Below are positions 47,401 through 59,800 of a DNA stretch of 64,000 nt, piece after piece. The translations under genes were made by a program, and so were the position numbers. Under the pieces are notes generated by a model. The model was not told where the DNA came from. It did not search any database and worked only from the letters and a program-made list of their open reading frames with translations. The stretch comes from Planoprotostelium fungivorum (taxonomy: Eukaryota; Evosea; Variosea; Cavosteliida; Cavosteliaceae). Location of the stretch: NCBI GenBank assembly GCA_003024175.1, contig MDYQ01000125.1, positions 1 to 64,000 of the forward strand, written 5' to 3'. The first letter of the stretch is position 1; every line of letters begins with the position of its first letter.

Positions 47401-48638
47401 GTGGATGTCATGGTGGAGCTCCAGGGATCGATGTCGCAGTGGTTAGAACATTCAGACATCGAGTTCACGAAGAAATTGGGATCAGGAACCAGCGGTGAGA
47501 TTTTTCTCCCTCCATCGTACGATAGAAACAATAAAATAAAATAAAATCGATATTGACACAGACGCAGGCAAAGTGTACCAAGGGTTGTATGAAGGAAAAG
47601 AAGTCGCGATCAAAGTCCTGAAAGACATCGAACAAGAAGAGACGCTCGACGAATTCAAGAAGGAATTCATCATGATGAGGTCCATCGATTCACCACACGT
47701 GGTCAGTTTCTACGGTGCCTGCCTCCAGCCCAAATTGTGCATCGTGATGGAGTTGTGCTCGAGGGGCTCCCTCTATCAAGTGATGATGAACCGATCGATG
47801 AAAATGCATTGGGTTATGTACTTCAAACTCATTTTGGACATACTCAACGGTATGCACTTTCTACACTCCCACAGTCCACAGATTGTACACCGGTGAGAGA
47901 CGTTTCGCGGAGAATTGGCGCGTTGTAGATGAGCTGACGAGGGTAGTGACATTAAATCGCCGAATTTTCTAGTCAACTCGGAGTGGAGGGTGAAGGTCTG
48001 TGATTTCGGTCTGTCTAGATTCAACACCGAGGGCAACAAGACCACACTATCTAAAATCTGCGGCACCGGTGAGTCAAGTCCATCTACAACGATCTCATTC
48101 GTACAGTGGCCTACCTGGCGCCCGAAGTGTACACTGGAGATATCTTCACGTACAAAGCTGATATCTTTTCACTGGGTATCGTCTTGTGGGAGATTACACA
48201 CAGACTGATAGAAGGAAAATATCTGTCTCCTTACTCAGAGTACAAGTTTCAATTCGATTGGCAGATTTTACTCGCCGCACAGAACAACCAGAAACCCACC
48301 GTTCCCGCCAAAACACCCGCGGTAAGACCTCCGTACAGCTGTACGCTGACGCGTTGTAGATCGTCACTGACATCGTGTCGTCTTGCCTTGAGACGGACCC
48401 CGGCGTGAGACCGAACACGGAGATGCTATTGGAGAGGATTCAGGCTGCTTACAGCCAATACAAGCAGAATCGTGAGGCTTGGGACGAGCTGCTGCCCACC
48501 GGAGAGATAGAGGAAGGAACCAAGAGCAGCAGGAACGCCCTCAGTACTTCTACCATGGCCATGGAAACGTTGAAGATGGACGATGTGAGGTCGTCTTTGG
48601 GAACGAAGAGCTCCGAGTCATCGAACGATGGAAGATGA
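44416..48638 (+). CDS. C2-GRAM-ankyrin-SAM-TKL protein kinase
   Basis: About 15 exons, roughly 1,100 residues. Order: a C2-like domain (LSVEVTEARGLEHPNKK, NPYCVIIWGSRKKKTKT, SFVKPRWYSLTQ), a GRAM domain (ENIIDYELLALHTFPCSL, GIVCLSQKSITFISRKK, VVLLVPNAIEVHTEN), four ankyrin repeats (LLDLLLSF, NGETPLHKAMFNN, SGETALHYAAR, GQDKETAYELAVRWG), a SAM-like domain (VLRDWLKNMELEKFFPLF), and a kinase with LGSGTSGKVYQGLY, AIKVLK, HRDIKSPNFLVN, CDFGLSRF and GTVAYLAPEVY. The motifs are Ser/Thr TKL. C2 and GRAM suggest recruitment to membranes. Two introns are long and CT-rich or GATA-rich. The stop is at 48,638. Confidence 0.87.
45822..46063 (+). repeat. Expanded CT-rich intron in the TKL kinase gene
   Basis: A 242-nt intron of C and T runs. 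A ctgac branch-like site lies just before the acceptor acaactcag. After the donor no AG occurs until the acceptor at 46,061-46,063. Confidence 0.8.
46384..46567 (+). repeat. GATA/AGAT-rich intron in the TKL kinase gene
   Basis: Degenerate tandem units of the type tagatctagatagagatag fill the intron before the GANVNAANSNGE exon. Here the purine bias is opposite to the CT-rich intron upstream. Confidence 0.65.
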
Positions 48639-48779
48639 TGATGCGTCGTGATTTTTGAAGAGGGATACGTGTACAATTTGAAGATAAAGGATCGAACGGT
48701 TGCGTGTATTATGAAGGTGCAGTTTAAGAGCGGCCGTGACATCATGATGAACAGAAGACAAAGGTTAAATTTATCCAAC

Positions 48780-51700
48780 TTACAACACAGCGAGGAGTCC
48801 GAGGATCACAGCAGCACCAATCGCAGCGGCAGTCTGTGCAGCCCCAGACTTGACGTTCCCATCAGTTCCCAAGACAGCAGTGTTACTACCAGCAGCCGTC
48901 GGTCCACCGGCGTTGGTGCCTGAGGTAGTAGGAGAGACGATACGACTGGCATCGAGACCGCTGTCAGGAGCAGAGCCAGAGGATACAGTCGCGCTGGAAG
49001 TAGAGAACCTCAAATTGTCCACGTAGAGTCCTGGAGCCGGATCATCCGTGTAGAGGAAGAGACCGTAAGTCAAGTTCCAGCCGCCGAGTTGAGAGAGGGG
49101 AATGCGGACCATGTTCCAGTCCAGCGAGTTGGTGACATAGTTGAAGCTGTTGGTCGCGTTGACGTACGTCTGTACAGAATGAGATGAGATGCAGGCGTGT
49201 AATGTCTCACGATATACTGTTGAGAATTACTGTCTTGTGATAGAACCCACAGACGGGTGGGAATCGACTGAACTGTGGGAGCTCTGGGCTGAATGAGGCG
49301 TACGAAGAATTCGAGCGAGTTGTACTGCGTTGGAACGGACAACTTGTTTGACCACTGAAAGCCAGCTCTTCCTTGAGAAGTATTGAGAGCGACGACACTC
49401 TGGCCACACATGGACAGCGATGTGTTGTAGATGCTTCCGCGGGTCACTGAGACGCTCTTGTAGAGCGTATCGTTGAACAAGTCCATTGTACCGTAAGAGG
49501 GCATGCAGCTGACCGTGCCTGACGGAAGAGATGGGGGAGGAAACTTGTTCTGATTGTTTCCCAAGTTCTGCGAGAGAACCTGCCATCGTGAGAAGAGCAA
49601 AAGTATAGAGTCGTCACCAGCTGACCGAAGAGCCGCCCCTCGACTCGCACTTGTGTGTTGTACAGCTTGTTCCAGAAGTTCAGCGACACGGGTCCGAATC
49701 CATTTCCTCCTTGTTGCGAGGCCCACGCGTCTTCTAAAAGAGTCTTACCCGTCACTTTATCCACGAACGAAATCTACCTTAGGTCAATGACATGTGAAGT
49801 ATATAAAATGAACTCTCACGGTTAGATTGAGGCCCGCATTGTGGTAAACTGTAAAATTTAGTCGATGTGATGTGATGATGAACGTCTGTCGCTCACTCTG
49901 GTAAGCGAAGGTAGGAACGCCGTAGTATGACTGAGGGTAGATCTGGAAATTGATCTTACCGCCAATGTTGGGGTTCGTGTTGTTGGGCTGTCGTTCACTC
50001 AGTCAAACCATCATCACACGAACAATTCACCGTGTAGAGAAGACATCCGACACCCTGAAACCTCGCAGCGATGACATCAGAAGGCAGAGAGGGTGTAGAA
50101 TAAGCGGGCGAGCTGCTGCCAGACATCTGTGCGTTGATCTGTCCCTGTCAGACCTCATACGAGGCTCTATCCACTCACGATGATAGGTTGTGAGTCTTGT
50201 GACCACTGCTTGATCCAATAGAAACCCAGACCACCGTAATTGATCTTTCCTCCGTCTGTCGTTGCAAATAGCCACAGGTTCGAGCCGTCCCAGTAGTATT
50301 TGTACAGACTCAGATCTTTCACCGAAGTGACCGGGGTGAAGGTGTGAGTCTCCCAATTGTTCGTGTAAGGGTTGCTATTCGGGTCAATTGTGCTCTAAAT
50401 GACGCTCGATATCTTACCGGTCCGTCTGGTTGATAATGAAGCTGGTGCCGGAGGGGTAAGGGATGGAAAAGACGTGCCAAACACCCAGGGGAGCATCTTC
50501 ATTCATGGATATCATGAGATTGACCGGTGTCGGCATGTAAGTTCCGTCAGCGTTCGTGGCTTGGAAGTGCCAGTAGTTGTTCGATGGAATCTTGAAGAGG
50601 TAAGACCGGTAGGCGTTCATGACCGCAGACGGAGCTGCACGGAGTCAATCATCCATCGTGTAACACGATCTCACCCCACACGTAGAGGGCAGGATCACTG
50701 GTCAGAGGCCGTAAGAGAGCAGATGGGATACCCTGTCGCTGATATACGTTCTGATCTGTTGTGGAAGATCCAGCCGTGGGAAACGAGCTCGTCTGTTCAC
50801 CCTATCGATCGTGTGAACATCTTGTCTTTACCAAATTTCAACGAGATCGATGCGACTCACCGTGTGGAAGAACACAGGGCTGAAGCTTCCGTGTCGCAGT
50901 GGACAGGCGTACTTGTTTCTGGCGATATTATACTCACAACCGGAAGCTGCACTCTGCCAGTAAGGTTGAGGACCCGTCTGCCAAGAACCACCGGTCCACT
51001 GAGGGTGAGCTGGGAACCCAGTGATGGCACCGTCGTCGAGTCGAGTGAAGGAGCTTATGTTGTAGATTTGAGGTACCATCAGATTCATCGGTGAGTTGAT
51101 GTACACGTTGTTATACAGTACGTTGTTGACCGTGTTCGCCCACTGATCGCCACCTGTCGGGAGGGTCAACATCAGAGGTGAAGCAGATGAAAGACTGACC
51201 GGGATGACAGTGAGCAGCCACGTTGGGGCGAGTGAAGTTGACAAACGTCGTGTTCTGTACGGGTCAATTGCAATATCAGAATGTCCACTCACGATGACTC
51301 TGATACCACCATCTACGGGGTAGTTTGTCATTCCACACACTGGCTTGGTAGGAAATCCACCCGGACCACTACATGCATCAGCTGACAGCCGACATCATTC
51401 AGCTCACATGTTTCCAGTGTCTCCAATGATGGTCAGATTGACGAAGATCTGCCCCGGTGTGGGCTTCACCATGCTGAATGCACAATCGGCGATGGTCATG
51501 TTGACGTACATGCCTCCACTGCTGACCCAGATACCTCCTGCGAGACCCTTGTACACGACAAAGTTGGACCAGATGTTGGGTACACGGATCGTTTCATCTC
51601 CCTGCAATTCATCGTCACGATTTATCCCGTGAGAATATATCACCAGTCTGGGATCGAACGCTCCGTTGGTTCCCACCGAACGAGAGTTATCGAGACCGAA

Positions 51701-53500
51701 CGAGGCTACACTGTGGGCGGTGTTGTATCCCATTCCTATGTCATCGTTCAGTCGATCTTCGTGAAGTGGTTGATATCACACCTGCGGCTGGAATATTTAT
51801 GGGTTTCAAGTTTGGATAGAGAGCCTCCGATATACCTCCTGGAGTGAGAGAGAGACCGATCCAGAAGCCAGAGTCAGCACCACTGGCGGCATTGTTATAG
51901 AACGTGTTGTTCATGTTTGTGATCCAGAAGACAGCGGGCGTGCTGTCAGAGTCTAGAATACGTCTCGTTGCGTTCGTGTTGGAACGGACGAGAGAGCCGA
52001 GGTTGTGTAAGAACTGGTTGCCCATCTCAGATCCATCTGTGAACAGTCAATCATCTGAATGCATCATGTAGATTTCGATGCTGACCTTCTAGGAAGTAAC
52101 AGTGAGAGTAGGTGTTGAAGGCCACGTTGTCTTGCACGAGGACACCAAAGGAAGCGTGGACGGAGATACATCTCTGATAGTTGTGATGGATGGAACAGTC
52201 TGTCACTGAGATGTTCTGTCCAAACACTTGACTGGAAATCGTGTCAGTGTACCGTCGTTCATCGTACATCACCTCATGTTGTGGAAGTGAATGGGGTATC
52301 TACCCAGCAGACCTGCCTGACCTGACTTTGTCACCTCTACACCAGACAACACAGCTCCGAAGGCGCCTTTTGTCCCTCTCATTCCGATGTTAGCTCCCCA
52401 CTGTGTATTGACGGAAGAGTTATCTCCTTGCACAACGATGTGGCGAGTCAAGAGTCTGAGCCTCGTCAGTCGAGGGCCTATCGTAGAGATGTCTCACCCG
52501 ACTTCAGCGTTCGTGGGATAGATACCAAAGTGCATGTAAGTGAGTCCAGGAGTGAAGCTGACCGTCTTACCATCGGTAGACACGCTCGTGATGACGCGTG
52601 TCTCGTGTTGTTCGGGTAAGCTGCTGTTCCTCTGCTCTACGTGAGAAGAATATGCCCTATCAAACTCACTTGATCGAAGAAGTCAGTGCTGGCGATCATG
52701 ATCGTGTCGCCTATCTTCCACGATACGGCGTCTGTCAGGCGGACTGAAGAGTCACCGGCCCTCGCCGTTGCGCTCAGTGTCGTCCAACTGGGTCCGCTCT
52801 TCCAACCGTAGAGCTGCAGAGTACCACCTGACGCCATCCACAGACCTGGACGAGATGAGAGAGGTGTAGAGGATCGACTTTTCACCCTTATCACCAAAGG
52901 CAGTATCGCCGTTGAGAGGATCTCTGCCCATAGGATTATCGTAGGTTTCTTTTCCATAGAGGGTGATGGTCACCTGCGGGAAGATGTGAGAAGGTGATGC
53001 GAGAGTGTAGACAGGAGAATTTCCCGAGTCATCTAAATTTCATCATCGGATCAAGATGGATATGTATATGGTGGATTGGAAGCAGATGTAAAAGATGACG
53101 CTCGGAGTCGAGAATGCGACAGACCTTGGTGGTGATGGGGCAGGTGAGACTACCTGCTCTCAGCGACCCGCCAGAGGCAACAACAATACCACGAGCCATC
53201 AATTCCAGTACAGTGTCCTGGATGACCACATCTCCTGCGATGTTGATGTAACCCAGCACGACTCCAGGCGACTTGTCTAAGACGTACTTAGAGCCTGAAG
53301 GTACGGTGATGTTAGCGCCGACTGTATTCCATGCACTCTCTGTCTGAGTCAGGCGTGTGAAATGTGGGCGTGAAGAGCTCACGAGAAGACCAAGTTAGAT
53401 AGCCACTCGCGTCGATACAGCCAGTGGCACCAAAGACAGCACTGAAAAGTGAGAACACCAACAGCGAGCCCAACAGACGCGACGGCTGTGCTTGAGGCAT
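48780..53500 (-). CDS. G8-domain (CEMIP/PKHD1-like) cell-surface protein, probably GPI-anchored
   Basis: Many-exon gene, roughly 1,350 residues. A signal peptide (RLLGSLLVFSLFSAVFG) is followed by a G8-type domain (GANITVPSGSKYVLDKS, GDVVIQDTVLELMARG) and by beta-helix-like stretches including LVVQGDNSSVNTQWG, FGAVLSGVEVTKSGQAG, GRYPIHFHNM and others. G8 plus parallel beta-helix is the layout of CEMIP/TMEM2/PKHD1, some of which cut or bind hyaluronan. The end is Ser/Thr-rich then hydrophobic (TAAAIGAAVILGLLAVL), a typical GPI-attachment signal. Substrate is unknown. It is convergent with the TKL kinase gene, with 141 bp between the stop codons. Confidence 0.75.
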
Positions 53501-53799
53501 GGCTGCGAAGAATGACTAAATCTTTCACACTTTTGGCTCATTGCTCCCAGAACACCTTACGGCGGCTCTGAGAATGACAAACCGACTCTGTACTGCCATA
53601 CTGCGGTCGAAGTGACCGTTCAGAACAGAGCATGGGTAAATATTTATCCAACCGCTACCTCCGCCTTCTCTTGCCCACGCGAACAACTCCTTAGATGAGC
53701 CGCTTTCACCTTAGGTGCATGTCTTGTGAGGTCGTACCGCGAAATTTGGTTCGACGATGCTTTTGATCCCATGCATTTTCTACATCGACCCGGCGAGAG
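53501..53799. other. Divergent spacer between the G8 gene and the AA14-lectin gene
   Basis: 299 bp; presumably holds two promoters. No other feature recognised. Confidence 0.4.
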
Positions 53800-55408
53800 A
53801 TGCAGCGACAGCTGTTGCTCCTCTGCCTTATGGCCTCTTCAGCGGCTCACTACGCGATGATGTGAGATTTTTCCTTCGATGTCGCGGCGGATGTGACCAG
53901 CAACCTGATTTTTTTGATAACTTTTATTGATAATCATCCAGGCACCCCTCTGTATTCAACATCAATGATACCAAGGGCGACTCATTTCGTAACAACTGTG
54001 AGCATCGCATACGGATCGATCAACTCATGTGTCTCAAGGGCCCATGAGCGGATATAACTTTTCGAACTGGTGGTTCCACGGCAACATCGATTCTCCTCCA
54101 CCGAAGGGTGTCGTGAGTCGACATCGTCTCCACTGTGAAACTGAAGATGATGGAGGTGTTCAACCTTCCAGCCAACGGACAAGTCTACACCACTCTGGTC
54201 ACCAACATGCCGATGACTCAACCTACGGTGCCTGACCCTTGGTATCAGTTTGGACGTGAGACGACGTCAGAGTGTCTCACATTGACTCAACTCCATGCAG
54301 TTCTTCACACGGACAATCGTAACGACACGAGAGGTTGTGCCTTGGCCATCGCGTGAGAGCCCATCTGTCACCATCACATCATCTGACGTCAGACAGATAC
54401 AAGTCTGACCCCAAGCAAGTGACCGTCAAGGACTTTGTCGTCTTCTCCGTGAGCAATTCATCGTCCATCTCGAACTCTCGATCTCCCTACTGATGAGCAG
54501 CGAACAGGTGGTCCACGACTGCATCAAGCAGCAAAATCAATCCTTCTCTATTCCCAACCTGCCCAACTGCCCCAACGGTCAGTGCCTCTGCTTCTGGCTG
54601 TGGCAGGCTAAAGGACGCTCCGAACAGTTCATGACTGCCTTCACTTGCAACGTGACTGGAGCCAAGCCTGATGCTCAGGCCATCGACTACGCCAGAGCCC
54701 AACCTGCTAGAAAGTGTTACAATCCGGCTAGATGTTATCAGGGACCGAGATATCCTTACTACGTTTACCAACGGGCCGGTGAGAAGCATCATCCCCTGGA
54801 TCGCAGTGTTAACTTTGTCAGGTAATAACATGCCAGAGATTCCTCACCAGCCTCCTTACTATTCTATACTGTACGGATGGTCTGAGGGAGCTCAGCACGA
54901 CATCTTTATCAACACGAATCCCAACACCTTCCAGCAGGTACCTGTCCCTGCCGAGCAGAGATGTATGAACGCCACAATCAACCCCAACAAGCTCGGATCT
55001 CGCGTCATGAGTAACAACGCATCCACTTTCATCAACGAGAGCAAGTGAGACCAACGACTGTACGTGGATTTAAGGTTTATGCTCTTCAGCACCGGTGGTA
55101 TCATCTCTCCCAACTGTCAGTACAGGTTCTACGTGGAGAAAGGCTCCGGCGTCCTGCAGGTCGTCAGCACTCGCAATTCCGTCCAGATGTATCGTATCAC
55201 TCCCACAGCCTCCGGAAAGAGTCCTTACCAGTTACAACTTACCTCTCTCGGTGGCATTCGCCTCAACGGCACGAACGGTACCTACTGGAGCATCGATAAC
55301 TTAGAGGGCTACGGGCAGGGACCGTTCAGATTAGACGTCACGGACGATGGAATGTTGGTGATGACGGACAGCATGGGAATGCACAGATGGGAGTCCACTT
55401 TCAAGTGA
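53800..55408 (+). CDS. AA14-like lytic polysaccharide monooxygenase fused to a bulb-type lectin domain
   Basis: Signal peptide MQRQLLLLCLMASSAA is followed directly by His (AHYAMMHPSVF), as needed for an LPMO histidine brace. Spliced segments then follow the order of fungal AA14-type proteins: SNWWFHGNIDSPPPKG, MMEVFNLPANGQVYTTL, RGCALAIA then YKSDPKQV, KDFVVFSVVHDC, CPNGQCLCFWLW, GRSEQFMTAFTCNVTGA, ARKC, GNNMPEIP, YGWSEGAQHDIF. Conserved Cys are retained. After an intron of 30 nt (at about 55,048) an in-frame B-lectin-like domain follows (SPYQLQLTSLGGI, GPFRLDVTDDGMLVM, MHRWES). AA14 enzymes oxidise xylan or other polysaccharides with copper; the lectin domain may target mannans. Assignment to AA14 is from memory of the family pattern, not from a search. 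A further hydrophobic tail exon may exist (see findings). Confidence 0.68.
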
Positions 55409-55974
55409 GGGAGGGCAGTATGATAGAGAGACTGATGGGAGGTAGGGATCAGAGAGAGGAGAATGTCGTCCCGTGGGATGCTGATCCAACCATCTGGAAG
55501 ACATAGTGAGTCGAGGCGTGTGATGATGGAGGATTAAGAGTTTGTCAGCGTCAGCGATGACGTCACTGGGACTTCGAATGGGGCGGGTGCTGGTAAGATG
55601 GTGTTGGGTACGTCGACTGGTATTTCCTTACAATGCATCGGCCTCATGGTCGTTGCCTTCATCTCTTTGATGTTGATGTGATGTATTTCTTAATAAAGTG
55701 ATGAATACCCCTCTCAATCGAATACATCAGAATATTGTAAGAGAAGAAAATGTGCTGGAGATCAGACCTCGGTTGTTCATGAGCTAAATGTAAACAAAGG
55801 CTGCTCATTTATTTGTGTTTCCAAAAAAGGCTTTCATCGGTTAGGATGGAGGAAGATGCAAAAGGTGGACGATTCTATTCGTAAAGAGACTGATCGATAT
55901 GTCAGCGTATCTGGCACAGTCTGGACTCTTAGATGCATGGTCGTGTGTGTTAATCCAGACGTCACTGATGGCTG
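55409..55974. other. Intergenic region with a possible C-terminal tail exon
   Basis: Includes an open stretch at about 55,560-55,681 ending in a hydrophobic run (LQCIGLMVVAFISLMLM then stop), described under findings. The rest, 55,690-55,974, has no recognised feature. Confidence 0.4.
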
Positions 55975-56748
55975 ATGTTGCTAGACTTTTTGGAGAGGAT
56001 ATTAGAAGAGGGAGCACCTCCAGGCAAAGGAACCGTTTTCAAATATGCTGCCAACATCATCGAATCTTACGGTGAGATATGGAGGGAGAGGACTGCGACA
56101 AATACTCCCTTGTCATCGAGATCTTATGCATCAACACATCAGCTACCAGGTGATTCACAAATGATCGATCCATCTTTGATCTTGTTTGCAGAAGAGCAAC
56201 CAGTTAGAGCTTCTGTAGATGAATTTCTCATGGTAGAGGCGAAGGTACGAGAGGCTATGGAACTATCCAAAAGACCTCCTAGCCCAAACGGCTGTGAGTG
56301 ATGAACATCATCTCCTCGACGTAGATGTGCAGGGCTTCCCCTCTGAAAGAAAGAACAGATCATTCCCAAGACTCTCAATACGATAACCCGATGACCATCG
56401 ACGACGATTACGACTTTCCAGCATCCCCAACCAAATCAGAATTTGATGATCTGTGAGTGGACCAATTTGGCTCTCACTGATCTCCTTCAGAACGAACGAC
56501 ACCCGATACAGAAGCTTATCCAAGGTCAGTTATTCATCTGGGGTGAGACGATCCTCATGATCTTGAAGGTCACACGAACAGGTATTCTACGACAATTACG
56601 GTAATCCAATAGAGCCCAGCTCACTCGGTGAAGATGTCTTGTTCATCGACGAGGATGGTAATGAGATCGAGTCACCGAAGAAGAGCCAATGGGTGAGATC
56701 GTGATGAATCGTTGTGATCTCATCGTCTCATTTATACAGAGGTTGTGA
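55975..56748 (+). CDS. Hypothetical protein with acidic exons
   Basis: First exon MLLDFLERILEEGAPPGKG (ATG 55,975) encodes 108 residues (QPVRASVDEFLMVEAKV and others); a second, DDDYDFPASPTKSEFDDL-containing exon and a third, VFYDNYGNPIEPSSLGEDV, follow in the same direction, ending at the stop at 56,748. The join between exons 1 and 2 does not keep frame with simple GT-AG choices, so the model there is uncertain. No family recognised. The C-terminal part is acidic and Ser-rich and likely disordered. A start a little upstream (55,933) is possible with an intron. Confidence 0.45.
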
Positions 56749-56864
56749 AGACCCTTTCAAGGACGAAAGAATAAATGTACGAATATCCTAACCCACCCGA
56801 TCTCATCCATCTCATCATTCCATCACATCACATCATCACATCGTCATCTCGTGTAGAGGTGTCT

Positions 56865-59800
56865 TTATAGCTCGTCTCTAGCATCCTGAGTGGCCTTGCC
56901 TTCCGGTGTCGCTCTCGTGTCTGCCTCCACCACAGGCTCTTCCTCCAGGTGAACCTTCTCTTCGCCTCCCGTCGTCTCTGCCTCAACCGTCTTCTCTTCC
57001 GACTGAGCTGCCTCTGGCTTCTCGTCCTCTACAGTTCCATCTGCACCTCGTCAACCACGTTTAAACCCTAAATCCAGCCCACCCTTTGAAAACTTGACGT
57101 TCTCAAACTTGAAGTTTTCAGGAATCTCCCCGTTCTCCCCAAATTTAATGAAATCCTCGGGAATATCGGAATTACCGTCGACCTGATCTCGTCAATCTAC
57201 AACTCGCCAATTTTTTCCTTCTCACAATGATTTTGGGTTTGGACACCTTCTTCAGTGCCCTTCTCAGCAGTTGCTTTGCTTTCAACTCTACGGCAGTCCA
57301 TCGACCCCACACTTGGTCTGAAGTCACGACAGGTTCGTCCCACAGATCTTGCTTCTCTTGTTCTTCCAATTTTCCTTGCATCCAATTCTTCAAATCGTTG
57401 CACTGCTCGAGGTACGAGTCCACCTGAAACATTGAATTCGATTTTCTCACGTTTCAATGTCTCACCTCTTCTTGCTTGACTTCTCTTCTCTGTGTGATAT
57501 TTGCCAACTGGCTGTTGGTGTTGTTCATAGCCTTGTAGACCTTCAACAACATGGAAGGTCGGTCGGTGGCCTCCTTTATCCTGTGGTAGATAGCGTCACC
57601 GAGTGCCTTTAAAGAGGACAGTTTGTCTTGATAAGCAGATGTCTCTGCATCATCTCCATCATCGTAAAGCCATTCGCCCGCGGCAGACAGAGCGGCCGAA
57701 AACTCCTCTCTCTGTGCCTCGTTCGAAAACCTGCGAGACATTTATTTCCTTTTATTGTCGATCTACAACTCACCTCCTGAATTCGTCGTGGCTTTCGACC
57801 TTATCTCTCATATCGTAGATGTAAGATTCTAATGTGCTCTTTGATTTCTCCTTCGCTCTCTTTGCTTCGATCAGAGTTCGAATCGCCTGCAGTCTGTCTC
57901 TCGTTCAGTTCGACGCGGAGAAAAAAAACGCCGGGAGTGGGAATCGAAACGTGTCCTCACCCTTTTTCGACTTGCTTGAAGGTGGAATGTTTGAGACCCG
58001 GGGTGTAGGTGGAGTAGAAGGTGAGGGGAACTCTCTGTATCCTCTTAACTGGTGCGGCCTGCTCTTCCTCTGTGGTGGATTCAGTGTCAGCGTCTGTCTT
58101 TGTCTCGGCAGCCTCGACTGTCTCTTCCTTCTCTTCTCCCTTCTTCTCGGTCGTCTCTTCTGATGAGAGTGAGATCGAAAAGAGATGTCACACGTGATAT
58201 CTCACCGGTGGTGGATTTCTTGGTTGTCTTCTTGGCTGGAGGTCGTCAGGGTACGTACGGTACGTATAGTGGATCACCTTTCGTTGGCACGGTGTAGACG
58301 GTCAACTCGGCCTCGGCCTTGTCTAATTCAAAGATTCCATTGGAGTTCAATCTAAAATGAACGTGAACCTGAGCTCCCTCCTATTTTCCATCAGTTCTGT
58401 GACATGACATCGTCTAAATATAGAACAGCTAAATATAGAACGCATACGTGAAATGTACTACAACATCTGTCTACAACTCACCGTCTTCGAATAATTGTAC
58501 TTGGCGATGGCAGTGTCCACGAGAACCTTCCACGATCCAATGTGTCCCTTCTCTTTCACTCTGAATTCGTCGGCCAACTTACCGCTCTTTCCATAATTGG
58601 CATCGAGCGTCAAGTCCTACTCATCGTGAGTCATCATCATGACCTTCCCTCCCACCTCTTCCGTCGACACAGTCAACGTCTTCTTGTAACCGAAACGAAC
58701 ACCAACGGGGACGATCTCACTCTTCTGATCGATGGTTCCGTTGCTTGATTTCGCGTCTATGATGACCTGGAAGGGCGTGGAGTCTCTCGCCTTGATGCCA
58801 GAGATGCGGTAGAGGGGGCTCTGTAGAGCGGCGTAGAAGGCAGCGCCCATGACTGCAGCTTCGTCGCCGTTCACGTGTTTGTCGAGATCTCTGCGAGATT
58901 TCAGTGAGATTTCGATGAAATGTCACCCACCTGCCGAGGTACTCGATCAGTCTCTGCTGTATCTTTGGAACACGAACGCCTGTCATTCTGTCACGTCAAA
59001 GTTGACGTCAACACTTCACCTCCACCAAAGAGCTCGATGTACTGTACGCTCTCTCTCGGTATCTCTTCGTTGTCTTCAAACAACTTGGCCAAAGGTCCCG
59101 CAACACGATCGAGCAGATCAGCCGATGCCTCTTCGAATTGTGCTCTGGTGATGTGACCACGGTAGTCGTAATCCCCGACGAGTCCCTCGATCTACAACGA
59201 GTCAATCTCGTTCGAACGAGAATCTTCGGCTCACGCTGATGCCAGTCTCGATGTTGGCTGACAAGACTTCCTTGATTTTGATGGATTCTTTCAATATCTT
59301 TGCGAATGCTCTCTTGTTGCCTGATGGTGACACATCGAGGTTCTTCTTCGTTTTGACATCGCGGACGATGTGATCGGCGATGCGATGATCGAAATCTCTC
59401 CCGCCCAAATTTTCGATGAAAGAGAAGTCTACAACGCGGACGGTAGCTGGAGAGGATGAGAAGTTGTGTGGATGTCTTTCAACTCACAGACTGGTGTGCT
59501 GCTCGTGCGGTTGACTTTGATGTTGATGATGGAGGCTGTCGTGGTGGACGCGCCCATGTCATAGAAGATGACATTGTTCTCTCCTTCTAATTCTTTTCTA
59601 GCCAGGGCAAAGTTGACACCGACTGGTGAACATCATCACGATGGGAAATGAGGTGATGGACTCACGGGCAGTCGGTTGATTGAGGAGACTGAGGACATTG
59701 AAACCGGCGATCTTGGCTGCGTCGAGGAGGGCTTGTCTCTGATGGTGAGTCCAAAATGGTGGTGTCTGTGATACGGTGAATCATCGAATCGAGTGTCGTA

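Noticed and set aside
46971-47531. A 186-codon minus-strand frame across the SAM region of the TKL kinase
   Set aside because: Opposite strand of well-supported coding exons with SAM and kinase motifs.
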